Source: Acidobacteriota bacterium (lineage in GTDB: Bacteria; Acidobacteriota; Terriglobia; Acidiferrales; UBA7541). Taken from it: 64,000 bases of DNA. The stretch is from the NCBI GenBank assembly GCA_003225315.1, contig QHZD01000026.1, forward strand, positions 107,708-171,707, given 5' to 3'. Position 1 is the stretch's first letter. Each line of letters begins with the position of its first letter. The position numbers were made by a program, and so were the translations under genes. The notes under the pieces are model-generated. The model was not told the DNA's origin. It searched no databases and saw only the letters and a list, made by a program, of their open reading frames with translations. Positions 46,843-54,547 of the stretch are shown piece by piece.

Positions 46843-49812
46843 ATGGAGGGACGCCGCGTCCGTTTTTCGCTTCTGATTTCCGTTTCGATCATCTTTCTTA
46901 TGGCACATAACGCGCGCAGTCAGAGCAGCACTTCAGCAGAAAAATCCGCCGCCGGGAAAAGCACAGTTCCCCCAAAGAGCGCGATGAAGAAATTATTGCC
47001 CGCCGCGAACGCGTGGGTGGAAACCACGCTGCGCAAAATGACCGTGGACGAAAAAATCGGTCAGCTTCTTTTCACCACCTATCACGGAAGCCTGACGGCC
47101 ACGGACACCGCGGCCTACCAGCAAATCATGCATGACGTGAACGACCTCCACGTCGGAGGTTTCATCAACATCACGCATGGTTCGCCGCTGGGCGTCGTGA
47201 AGAGCCAGGCTTATCCCACGGCGGTGCTGAACAATCAGCTCCAGGCGAAGTCGAAGCTTCCGCTGCTCGTCGGCGCGGATTTCGAGCGCGGGACGGCGAT
47301 GCGGCTTGATGAAGGCACTTCTTTTCCAACGGCCATGGCGCTCGCCGCTGGCGGAAATCTTAAAGACGCCTACACCATGGGCAAAATCACGGCGCTCGAA
47401 GCACGCGCCGTCGGCGTTCATTGGATCTATGCTCCCGACGCGGATGTAAACAACAATCCCGGCAATCCGATTATTAACACGCGATCCTTCGGCGAAAATC
47501 CGGAGCGCGTCGCGCAATTTGTAAGCGAGTTTGTCCGCGGCGTCCGCGAAAATGGCGGATTGGCAACCGCCAAACATTTTCCTGGACACGGCGACACCGC
47601 CGCGGACTCGCACATTGATCTGCCGGTGATTCGCGCCGACCGCGCTCGGCTTGATTCACTGGAGCTAATTCCCTTCCGCGCCGCGATTTCGTCACAGGTT
47701 GACAGCATCATGACCGGGCACCTGAATGTTCCGGCTCTTGAGCCCGATCCCAACACGCCGGCAACACTCTCGCACAACATCCTCACCGATCTGCTGCGCA
47801 AGCAGCTTGGCTATCAGGGCCTCATCGTCACGGATGCCATGGACATGGGCGGAATCACCGTGCGCTACGCGCCCGGAGAAGCGGCGGTGCGTGCGGTCGC
47901 GGCGGGAGTGGATTGTTTGCTTATGCCGCCGGTGCCGGACGCCGCGTTCGAAGCGTTGCAGGCCGCGGTGAAGTCCGGACGAATTTCGAAAGAACGCCTC
48001 GACGCATCCGTGCGGCGAATTCTTCAGGCGAAAGCCCGGCTCGGCTTGAACGCGAATCGCCTCGTCGACGTAAACGCCGTCAACAAAAAACTCGGCAGTG
48101 CTGCGTGGCAAAAAGAAGCGCAGGACATTTCCGATCGCGGCGTGACTCTTTTGCGCGACACGCCGCACCGTCTCCCGCTCGATGGAACAAAATCATCGCG
48201 CGCTCTGCTGTTGGCGTTTTACGCCGATCCGGAACCATATCCTGGCGAAGATTTGGAACGCGAGTTGCGTTCGCGATTCGATTCCGTGACGACGCTGCGA
48301 GCGGACACGCGTTTTGTGAATGCTTCGATTCTGAAATTGCCGCCGCCGGATTTCTACGACGTTGCGATTCTGGCCCTTTTTGTGCGCGTGAGCGACCGCA
48401 AGGGAAACGTGGATGTGCCGGCGGAGCAAGCCGCGCTGGCGGAACAGATTTACAAAACCGGAAAACCAGTAATCACGCTCGGATTTGGAAGTCCGTATTT
48501 GATTGAAAGATTTCCGCAAGCGGAAACGTGGCTGGGCGCGTTTGGAATCAGCGACGCCGCGCAAATTTCAGCGGCGCGCGCGCTGTTCGGAGAAATTCCC
48601 GTGCGTGGGAAATTGCCGGTGACGATTCCCGGAGTGAATCTCAAAGCCGGTTTTGGAATGGAGTTGCAAGGGAATCCGATGGCGTTGCAGCCAATGGATG
48701 CGCGCGGCGATGCGCAGCTGCAGCCGACCTTCGATGTGCTCGAAAAAGCGATTGCGAATAAAGCATTTCCGGGAGCGACCCTGGCGGTGGGCTATCGCGG
48801 AAAAGTTTCCGTGCATGCGTTCGGAAAATTGAGCTACGACGCGAAGTCCGCGGCGACAGTTCCGTCGACGATGTACGACATCGCTTCGCTGACGAAAGTG
48901 GTGGCGACAACCACGCTGGTGGCGAAACTGGCCGAGGGCGACTTCGCCGTGCCACTGGATCTCGACGCGAAGATCGAACGATACTTGCCGGAGTGGGCGA
49001 GCGGGCCGAACGCGGAGTGGCGGCACCGAGTGACGGTGCGGCATTTGCTGACGCATACTTCGGGATTGCCACCGTTCAAGGAATATTGGCGGACGTCAAA
49101 GAACAAGCAGGACACGCTCACTAAGATTTTTGCCGAACCGCTGGACTACGAACCAGGAACGAAGGAAATTTATTCGGACCTGGGAATTATTTTGATGGCC
49201 GAAATTATCGAGCGGTTGACGGGAAGAACGCTCGACGATTTGGCGAAAAATTATATTTTTTCGCCGCTGGGAATGAATAACACGATGTACCGGCCACCGA
49301 AAAAACTGTGGCCACAAATCGCGCCAACGGAAATCGACAATAATTTGCGGCACCGGCTGGTGCAGGGCGAAGTCCACGACGAAAATGCGTTTGCCATTGG
49401 CGGAGTTTCCGGGCACGCCGGAGTTTTCAGCACTGCGCCGGACCTGGCGGCGTTTTGCCAGATGCTGCTGAACGGCGGCGTTTATGCGCACCAGAGAATT
49501 TTGCGGCGCGCGACCATCGCGCAATTCACGACGCCGCAGCAGCTTTCCGGCGGCACGCGGACGCTGGGCTGGGCGGTGCCGACCGAGGGCGGGTCGAGCG
49601 GGCATTATTTTTCGGCGCACAGCTTCGGGCATACCGGATTTACGGGCACTTCGATCTGGATCGATCCCGACCGGCAACTGTTTGTCGTGTTTCTGACGAA
49701 CCGCGTGCATCCGACGCGGGAGAACAACAAAATCCAGAAAGTGCGCGTCGAGCTGCATGATGCGGTGATGCAAGCGCTCGGTTTAGCGACGGTGGCAGCG
49801 CCTGTAAGATAA
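46843..49812 (+). CDS. NagZ-like GH3 beta-N-acetylhexosaminidase fused to a beta-lactamase-like serine hydrolase
   Basis: A 989-residue secreted fusion. A signal sequence (RFSLLISVSIIFLMAHN) is followed by a GH3 catalytic domain: KHFPGHGDTAADSH (about 243-257) with the Asp-His pair of NagZ enzymes, and VTDAMDMGGI (about 329) carrying the nucleophile Asp. A GH3 C-terminal domain extends to about 615. A class C beta-lactamase-like domain occupies about 620-980, with the SxxK motif in IASLTKVVATT (about 682) and YSDLG. The second domain may be a D,D-peptidase or esterase on muropeptides. GGGGGA lies about 10 nt before the ATG. Confidence 0.88.
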   Translation: MEGRRVRFSLLISVSIIFLMAHNARSQSSTSAEKSAAGKSTVPPKSAMKKLLPAANAWVETTLRKMTVDEKIGQLLFTTYHGSLTATDTAAYQQIMHDVNDLHVGGFINITHGSPLGVVKSQAYPTAVLNNQLQAKSKLPLLVGADFERGTAMRLDEGTSFPTAMALAAGGNLKDAYTMGKITALEARAVGVHWIYAPDADVNNNPGNPIINTRSFGENPERVAQFVSEFVRGVRENGGLATAKHFPGHGDTAADSHIDLPVIRADRARLDSLELIPFRAAISSQVDSIMTGHLNVPALEPDPNTPATLSHNILTDLLRKQLGYQGLIVTDAMDMGGITVRYAPGEAAVRAVAAGVDCLLMPPVPDAAFEALQAAVKSGRISKERLDASVRRILQAKARLGLNANRLVDVNAVNKKLGSAAWQKEAQDISDRGVTLLRDTPHRLPLDGTKSSRALLLAFYADPEPYPGEDLERELRSRFDSVTTLRADTRFVNASILKLPPPDFYDVAILALFVRVSDRKGNVDVPAEQAALAEQIYKTGKPVITLGFGSPYLIERFPQAETWLGAFGISDAAQISAARALFGEIPVRGKLPVTIPGVNLKAGFGMELQGNPMALQPMDARGDAQLQPTFDVLEKAIANKAFPGATLAVGYRGKVSVHAFGKLSYDAKSAATVPSTMYDIASLTKVVATTTLVAKLAEGDFAVPLDLDAKIERYLPEWASGPNAEWRHRVTVRHLLTHTSGLPPFKEYWRTSKNKQDTLTKIFAEPLDYEPGTKEIYSDLGIILMAEIIERLTGRTLDDLAKNYIFSPLGMNNTMYRPPKKLWPQIAPTEIDNNLRHRLVQGEVHDENAFAIGGVSGHAGVFSTAPDLAAFCQMLLNGGVYAHQRILRRATIAQFTTPQQLSGGTRTLGWAVPTEGGSSGHYFSAHSFGHTGFTGTSIWIDPDRQLFVVFLTNRVHPTRENNKIQKVRVELHDAVMQALGLATVAAPVR

Positions 49813-49942
49813 ATCCTGTAAGATAAATATCGACACCGAAGCTACGGTTCCATCCAGATTCGTCCAGTCGAACCTGGATTTAGGCCCACCCCCCATTTTC
49901 TGTAAGTGTTGCTGATAAAGGACTTAGTGTTGCTGTAAGTGA

Positions 49943-49989
49943 TTTAGAATCAACAGTTGCGGGAGGGGTGTGTAAGTGTTGATTCTAAA
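49943..49989. repeat. Perfect inverted repeat with 13-bp arms
   Basis: TTTAGAATCAACA (49943-49955) and TGTTGATTCTAAA (49977-49989), with a 21-bp spacer. No T-tract or coding frame. It could be a mobile-element end pair or a two-site operator. Confidence 0.6.
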
Positions 49990-50203
49990 TGGGTTTGCCG
50001 TCTATGAGGAGGCGGCAGTTGTGGTCGAAGTGGCGCGCGTGGGCGTTCCTGGTCGGGGTAGGTTTTGTAGTGGATGGGGAGGATTGCGGGGGCTTGTCGG
50101 GTTGAGCGGACGGAGAGGATTGGGTTGCGGGAATGGGATGTGCGGAGTGGGCTGAGGGAAGTGACGAGGGTTTAGTGACGAGTGGCGCGGAAAAAGCAGG
50201 TTG

Positions 50204-50229
50204 CTCAGGCCTGAAGGCCTGAGCTACAG
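50204..50229. repeat. REP-like palindrome, family A
   Basis: CTCAGGCCTGAAGGCCTGAG followed by CTACAG; same as 53740-53765 and inverted relative to 37151-37176. Confidence 0.85.
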
Positions 50230-50331
50230 AGTCGGAATAATAATTCACAGGCGTTTCGGCACGCCTTGGAGAGGGTTGTTGGGCTTGCGTTTGTGGTTGG
50301 ACGGGCGAAGTTACGCTAGCAGAGCGAAAGG

Positions 50332-50358
50332 CCTCACCCCGGAAAGGGTGAGCTACAG
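50332..50358. repeat. REP-like palindrome, family B
   Basis: CCTCACCCCGGAAAGGGTGA followed by GCTACAG; same family as 37218-37244 and 51168-51195. Confidence 0.8.
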
Positions 50359-50427
50359 GGAGGAAGATACAGGTACGGGGAGGATACAGTTTGGGACGGT
50401 AGAGTTTTGAGGCGGGGCAATAGGCTG

Positions 50428-50976
50428 TCAGAGGGGGCGACGAGGTGCGGGCCAAAGCAGTTCGTCGGGGTCGCCGGAGAAATCCATGTGGTCGGGGATG
50501 AGTGGCGGAAATGACGGTGAGGATGACGGCGGAGATGAGGGTTTCGTGTAGAAAGCCGCGCTCGACCACGGCCATTGGTCAGGCCGCTGAACAAATCCCG
50601 CTTGCACGGGATTCTGATGGATGTAATCGAGTTTGCTGGAGACGTCGCGCGCATGGCGGCAAATAAAATCAAAATAGCGAGGCTGCCAGAATGGACCCTC
50701 ACTTCCGCGTAATTGCTGAATGCGGTGGCCGGTCTTGAATTTCCACTGGTGCATCACTTGGGAAACCGATACGGATTGAACCGCCAGGAGAAGATGGACG
50801 TGGGCGGGCATCACGACGTAGCCCAACAAGATAAATGGACAACGCGTGCGGACGTCGCCAAGGAAGGACAGAATCAGGTCGCGTTCGGATGGGGCGAGCG
50901 GCGAGCAGCCGTTCAGGAGGTTTGTCGTGATAAAGAAGATGCGATCTTGGCCGGCGATCCTTCTGAGCCGCGTCAT
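50428..50976 (-). mobile_element. REP-associated tyrosine transposase (RAYT, Y1/IS200-like)
   Basis: A 182-residue single-strand transposase of the HUH Y1 class. PAHVHLLLA holds the HUH metal motif and LDYIHQNPVQAGFVQRPDQW carries the catalytic Tyr and the conserved RAYT tail (WPWSSAAFY). Such enzymes cut at REP palindromes; several REP-like families flank this gene on both sides. The C-terminal 40 residues are Pro/Ser-rich. It appears intact, so REP mobilisation is possible. No terminal inverted repeats, as usual for RAYTs. Confidence 0.9.
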
Positions 50977-51078
50977 AAAGAATAAGATAGCGGATAAGGT
51001 ATATTATTCAAGGCAAATATGTGAGGCTGAGAGGCGGATGAGCCTCACGGTGTGTCACCGAGAGTGGGTGGCAGAGAA

Positions 51079-51167
51079 GCCTGAGCCCTGAAGAATAAAG
51101 AGGGAAAAGCCTCACCCCGAAGAATAAAGAAGGAAAGGCCTCACCCCTGAAGAAAAAGAAGGAAAAA
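51079..51167. repeat. Three tandem 29-30 bp units next to a REP element
   Basis: Units begin GCCTGAGCCCTGAAGAATAA (51079), GCCTCACCCCGAAGAATAAA (51109) and GCCTCACCCCTGAAGAAAAA (51138), each ending in GGAAA(A/G). They lead directly into the REP copy at 51168. Each begins with the left arm of family B, so the array may have arisen by partial duplication of a REP element. Confidence 0.75.
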
Positions 51168-51195
51168 GCCTCACCCCTAAAGGGGTGAGCTACAG
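51168..51195. repeat. REP-like palindrome, family B
   Basis: GCCTCACCCCTAAAGGGGTG followed by AGCTACAG. It abuts the stop codon of the VOC gene exactly. Confidence 0.85.
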
Positions 51196-51573
51196 TTACG
51201 GGACGTGTTGGCTAATGGAGAGGATGTTGCCGTCGGGATCCTTGAACCAGGCTACTTTGCTGCCGTCGGGGGTGGTCCAGATGCCGAGGGTTTGGTCCTG
51301 GGCGAACGGATACTTTTCCGGAGGGACGCCGCGGTCTCGGAGCCAGGCGGCGACGGATTCGATGTTTTCGACTTGCCAGCCGAGGATGGTGCCTTGCAGC
51401 GGAGTGAAACTTGGAATCTTGACGATGCGAATCATGTGGCCGCCCACGTTCATGACGAGCGCAAATTTGTCGAGGCTGACGAACTCGAATCCGAGCTTGT
51501 CTTCGTAAAAGGCGCGCGCTTTGTCGTAGTCCTTGGTGGGGATGAAGCCGACGATTTTTCCTGATGCGAGCAT
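51196..51573 (-). CDS. VOC/glyoxalase-family protein
   Basis: A 125-residue vicinal-oxygen-chelate fold protein: VGFIPTKDYDKARAFYEDKL at the N-terminus and AWFKDPDGNILSISQH at the end are classical. No partner gene hints at a substrate. It could be a lyase, a dioxygenase relative or a resistance-type binding protein. REP element directly follows its stop. Confidence 0.8.
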   Translation of the reverse strand: MLASGKIVGFIPTKDYDKARAFYEDKLGFEFVSLDKFALVMNVGGHMIRIVKIPSFTPLQGTILGWQVENIESVAAWLRDRGVPPEKYPFAQDQTLGIWTTPDGSKVAWFKDPDGNILSISQHVP

Positions 51574-51616
51574 GATTTTGGCCTCCTAGTGCGGCTTCTA
51601 CGGCGTCGCTCGGTAA

Positions 51617-51644
51617 GAGCGACAGGCAAGAATGCCTGTCCTAC
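51617..51644. repeat. REP-like palindrome, family C, copy 1
   Basis: GAGCGACAGGCAAGAATGCC followed by TGTCCTAC; arms GACAGGCA/TGCCTGTC. A second copy lies 52 bp away. Confidence 0.85.
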
Positions 51645-51668
51645 ATTGCAGCTCGATTCAATCGGCAA

Positions 51669-51696
51669 GAGCGACAGGCAAGAATGCCTGTCCTAC
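51669..51696. repeat. REP-like palindrome, family C, copy 2
   Basis: Identical to the copy at 51617-51644 in the same orientation, ending 7 bp before the stop of the GH5-like gene. Confidence 0.85.
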
Positions 51697-51702
51697 TGGG
51701 TG

Positions 51703-52833
51703 CTACTGCTTGGCGGTGAGGCGGCGGATCAAATCCGCTTCGGCCTGGCGGTAGGGCGTGCCGTCGGGGCGCAGGACTTCGTGAAACCACACAGACGGCT
51801 GGCTGTGAATGTAGGGATGCTCCCAGGATTCCCAGGGCAAATTGGTCTGGGTCTTGCCAGCAACGAATCCCCAGTTGATGGCGCCGACGTGCTCCTGCTT
51901 AGCGATGGGGAGTATCGTGTCAAACGTGCTGCCCACGGAACGCGCCATGTATTCGGTGCAGATCACCGGACGGTTGGACTTCTTTAGCCAGGCTATCTCC
52001 TGCCTGAAATATTCAGGCCAACTGTAGTTGTGAAAGGTGACGACGTCGGATTCGCGAAGCTGAATCTGCTGGATTTCAGGGAGGTTGGCGCCGTCGGGCG
52101 AGGTGTCCACACAACAGACGCCACTGGTGAGAGGCTGAGTGGGATTGGCTTCGCGGGCCCACGCGAAAACCTGGGGCAAGAGAGGGATCACGCGGGCGGT
52201 CTTGTCTTTTAGCTCTTGTTTCGCGTAGCTGCCAGCGTTGTCGGCGCCGGGCTCGTTCCAGACGTCCCAGGCAAGGATGCGGTCGTCCTTGGCGAAGGCT
52301 CCCACGACGCCTTGGACGTAAGCCTTGAGGCGCGGAACTTGTGTGGGGTCGGCCAGCGCCACCGCGCCGGGACTTTGCACCCAGCCGGAGTTGTGAACGC
52401 CGGGAATTGGGGGATGCTGCGGGCCGAGATGCGGCAAAGGATCCCAGCAGGAGTCGAAGAGGACAAGCATCGGACGAATGTGATGGCGCGAGGCGATGGT
52501 CAGGAAGCGGTCGAGGCGCTTCTGAAAGCCGGGGGCGTCCTGCTGCCAGAGAAGATCGTGGAGAAAGACGCGCATGGTGTTCATGCCGAGAGATTCGGCC
52601 CAGGATAGTTCCTTGTCGATCTCGTCGGGATTGAAGGTGGCCTCCTGCCACATTTCCAACTGGTTGATGGCCGATTTGGGAGTGTAATTGCTGCCGACCA
52701 GCCAGGGCTGTTGGGCGTACCAGGCGTTGGCTTTTTGTTCGGGCCAGCGGGGTGATTGCGCCCAGACTGGATTCGCTAACGAGCAAATCGCGATAAACGC
52801 TGCCGTCATTACAACAGTTGTGAGATTTTTCAT
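51703..52833 (-). CDS. Secreted glycoside hydrolase, GH5-like cellulase family
   Basis: A 376-residue secreted (beta/alpha)8 hydrolase. A signal peptide (MKNLTTVVMTAAFIAICSLA) is followed by GSNYTPKSAINQLEMWQEAT. Catalytic motifs are AWDVWNEPGADN (general acid/base Glu) and RPVICTEYMARSVGS (nucleophile Glu). It probably cleaves a beta-linked plant or microbial polysaccharide; exact substrate not predictable. Single gene, divergent from the DUF1697 gene. Confidence 0.85.
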   Translation of the reverse strand: MKNLTTVVMTAAFIAICSLANPVWAQSPRWPEQKANAWYAQQPWLVGSNYTPKSAINQLEMWQEATFNPDEIDKELSWAESLGMNTMRVFLHDLLWQQDAPGFQKRLDRFLTIASRHHIRPMLVLFDSCWDPLPHLGPQHPPIPGVHNSGWVQSPGAVALADPTQVPRLKAYVQGVVGAFAKDDRILAWDVWNEPGADNAGSYAKQELKDKTARVIPLLPQVFAWAREANPTQPLTSGVCCVDTSPDGANLPEIQQIQLRESDVVTFHNYSWPEYFRQEIAWLKKSNRPVICTEYMARSVGSTFDTILPIAKQEHVGAINWGFVAGKTQTNLPWESWEHPYIHSQPSVWFHEVLRPDGTPYRQAEADLIRRLTAKQ

Positions 52834-52919
52834 GTTGTGAACTCCGCGTGGGTTTATATGCTAGGGGTTCCAGACAAACTGCGCAATGTGTATCGGCGGC
52901 GAGTACAGTGAGGCGCGAA

Positions 52920-53477
52920 ATGACGGTGATTATTTCCATGCTGCGTGGCGTCAACGTTGGCGGCCACAACAAGATCAAGATGGACGCGCTGCGGGCGCTC
53001 TATGAATCGCTGAAATTGCGGGATGCGCAGACCTACGTGCAAAGCGGCAACGTGATTTTCAAGACTGACGAGCGGGACATCGCGCGGCTTGCCAAGCGAA
53101 TCGAGGACGGGATTGCACGAAAGTTCGGGTTTCGCCCCGACGTGATTTTGCGCACGGCGGCGGAGATGAGAGACGTGGTTGCGAGAAACCCGTTCGCCAA
53201 GCGGCGCGGGATTGAGCCGGGCAAATTGCTGGTGAGTTTTCTGGCGAGCGATCCGGGGGAGGAAGGCCGGGAGAAGGTTCGTCAGATGAAGTGCGATCCG
53301 GAGGAATTGCGGGTCGAGGGGCGAGAGATATACATCTATTTCCCCAATGGCGCGGGACGCTCGAAACTGCCGTGGGCAGGGCTGGGCAAGATGCTGAAGA
53401 CACAGGGAACAGGAAGAAACTGGAACAGCGTAACGAAGATGCTGGAGATGGCGGAGAAGCTGGAAGCGTCGAACTGA
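52920..53477 (+). CDS. DUF1697 family protein
   Basis: A 185-residue soluble protein with the DUF1697 pattern: ISMLRGVNVGGHNKIKMDAL, QTYVQSGNVIFKT, NPFA and TGRNWNSVTKMLEM at the C-terminus. Function of the family is not known. The ATG at 52920 gives the family-like start. It ends 28 bp before the convergent MurU gene. Confidence 0.85.
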   Translation: MTVIISMLRGVNVGGHNKIKMDALRALYESLKLRDAQTYVQSGNVIFKTDERDIARLAKRIEDGIARKFGFRPDVILRTAAEMRDVVARNPFAKRRGIEPGKLLVSFLASDPGEEGREKVRQMKCDPEELRVEGREIYIYFPNGAGRSKLPWAGLGKMLKTQGTGRNWNSVTKMLEMAEKLEASN

Positions 53478-53505
53478 AGCAGTGCTCCCGTGCGCTCAAT
53501 GGCGA

Positions 53506-54309
53506 TCATGTTTTGTTCAAGTCGAGGGCGGCTTGAGCGAGATCGGCGGGGCGACCGAGGTCGCGCCAGTAGTATTGGTCGGCGCGGAAGGCGAGGATTT
53601 TTTCGCCTTGGGCGGAGAGGCGTAGGTAGGACGGGATGATGGAGAAGATGCCTTCTTCGGTGAGCATGGGAAGGAGGCGCGGCGAGATGACGTGGATGCC
53701 GGAGAAAGCGAGGGCTTGAAACGGGGGTGGAGCAGATTCCTCAGGCCTGAAGGCCTGAGCTACAGCATGGGAAACAAGTTCCGGTTTGCCATCGGGGCCG
53801 ACCATCCTGCCGCGGAGTTGGAGGTGGTCGTCGAAGAGGAGGGGGCGAAAAGTTTCGCGAGCTTGGACGGCGAGGGTGGCGAGGGCGCGGTTTTCGGTGT
53901 GGAATTGGAGCATGCGGCGGAGATCGATGTTGCTGATGACGTCGACGTTGTGGACGAGAAAGGGCTCGTCCATTTGATTGGAATCGCTACTTTTGGAGTA
54001 GCGGCGGCTGGAATCTTCGAGGAAAAACCAGGCGGCTTTTTTCAGGCCGCCGCCGGTGTCCAGCAAAATGTCTTCGCGGGAAATTTCTATGCGCATGCCG
54101 AAGTTTTTTTTGGATTTCAGATAGTCGACGACTTGATCGGCGAAGTGATGGACGTTGACGATGACTTCGGTTACGCCGAAGGCGCGCAGGCGGGAGAGAG
54201 TGATTTCGAGAAGTGTGCGGCCGGAGAGTTCGACGAGGGCCTTGGGGCGATTGTCGGTGAGCGGACGGAGGCGCGTGCCGAGGCCGGCGGCGAGGATCAT
54301 GGCTTTCAT
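53506..54309 (-). CDS. murU: MurU-like nucleotidyltransferase (MurNAc-1-phosphate uridylyltransferase)
   Basis: A 267-residue sugar-phosphate nucleotidyltransferase: KAMILAAGLGTRLRPLTDNR with KALVEL, the metal-site region FLVHNVDVISNIDL, and LAFSGIHVISPRLLPM. Next to an AmgK-like kinase it most likely turns MurNAc-1-P into UDP-MurNAc, bypassing MurA/MurB. A REP element (53740-53765) lies in frame inside the gene and codes AVAQAFRPEE between residues around 180 and 191. The ATG at 54309 begins the conserved motif. A 238-bp gap with a dispersed repeat separates it from the kinase-RapZ gene. Confidence 0.83.
   Translation of the reverse strand: MKAMILAAGLGTRLRPLTDNRPKALVELSGRTLLEITLSRLRAFGVTEVIVNVHHFADQVVDYLKSKKNFGMRIEISREDILLDTGGGLKKAAWFFLEDSSRRYSKSSDSNQMDEPFLVHNVDVISNIDLRRMLQFHTENRALATLAVQARETFRPLLFDDHLQLRGRMVGPDGKPELVSHAVAQAFRPEESAPPPFQALAFSGIHVISPRLLPMLTEEGIFSIIPSYLRLSAQGEKILAFRADQYYWRDLGRPADLAQAALDLNKT
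53740..53765. repeat. REP-like palindrome, family A, inside the murU coding sequence
   Basis: CTCAGGCCTGAAGGCCTGAG followed by CTACAG, with the same sequence as 50204-50229. It is read in frame on the minus strand as Val-Ala-Gln-Ala-Phe-Arg-Pro-Glu. Confidence 0.85.
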
Positions 54310-54340
54310 TGGTCGCGACCGCAAAAGTTCAAAGGAATAA

Positions 54341-54390
54341 GAATTAACACAGAGGGCGCGGAGGACGCAGAGAGCACAGAGAAGAATTGA
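54341..54390. repeat. Dispersed repeat, ACACAGAG family
   Basis: GAATTAACACAGAGGGCGCG, then GAGGACGCAGAGAGCACAGA and a short tail. Related copies at 57242-57291 and 60346-60380. All three lie outside genes. Confidence 0.75.
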
Positions 54391-54547
54391 AAGAAGGGTA
54401 AAACCGAAGAGAGATTCCTCTCTGCGCAGGCCGACCGGTTCGCAGGAGCGAACCGGGAAGAGAAAGTCGGCCCGCTCCGTTCGGAATGACGGTGCGGGGT
54501 AGGCGGATCAAGAGAAGCGACCCGCCAGAAGGTAACGCGTGTGGCCT

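Larger units (their letters stand above)
49813..50427. other. Repeat-rich intergenic region, about 610 bp
   Basis: No credible gene. It contains a short direct repeat (CCTGTAAGATAAAT at about 49801-49828), iterations of TGTAAGTG and TGTTGCTG (49900-49940), a 13-bp inverted repeat (49943-49989) and two REP-like palindromes (50204-50229 and 50332-50358). It separates the GH3 gene from the REP-associated transposase. Confidence 0.5.

Noticed and set aside
51079..51195. Short CRISPR-like array
   Set aside because: Units are contiguous imperfect tandem repeats without unique spacers and no cas genes are near.
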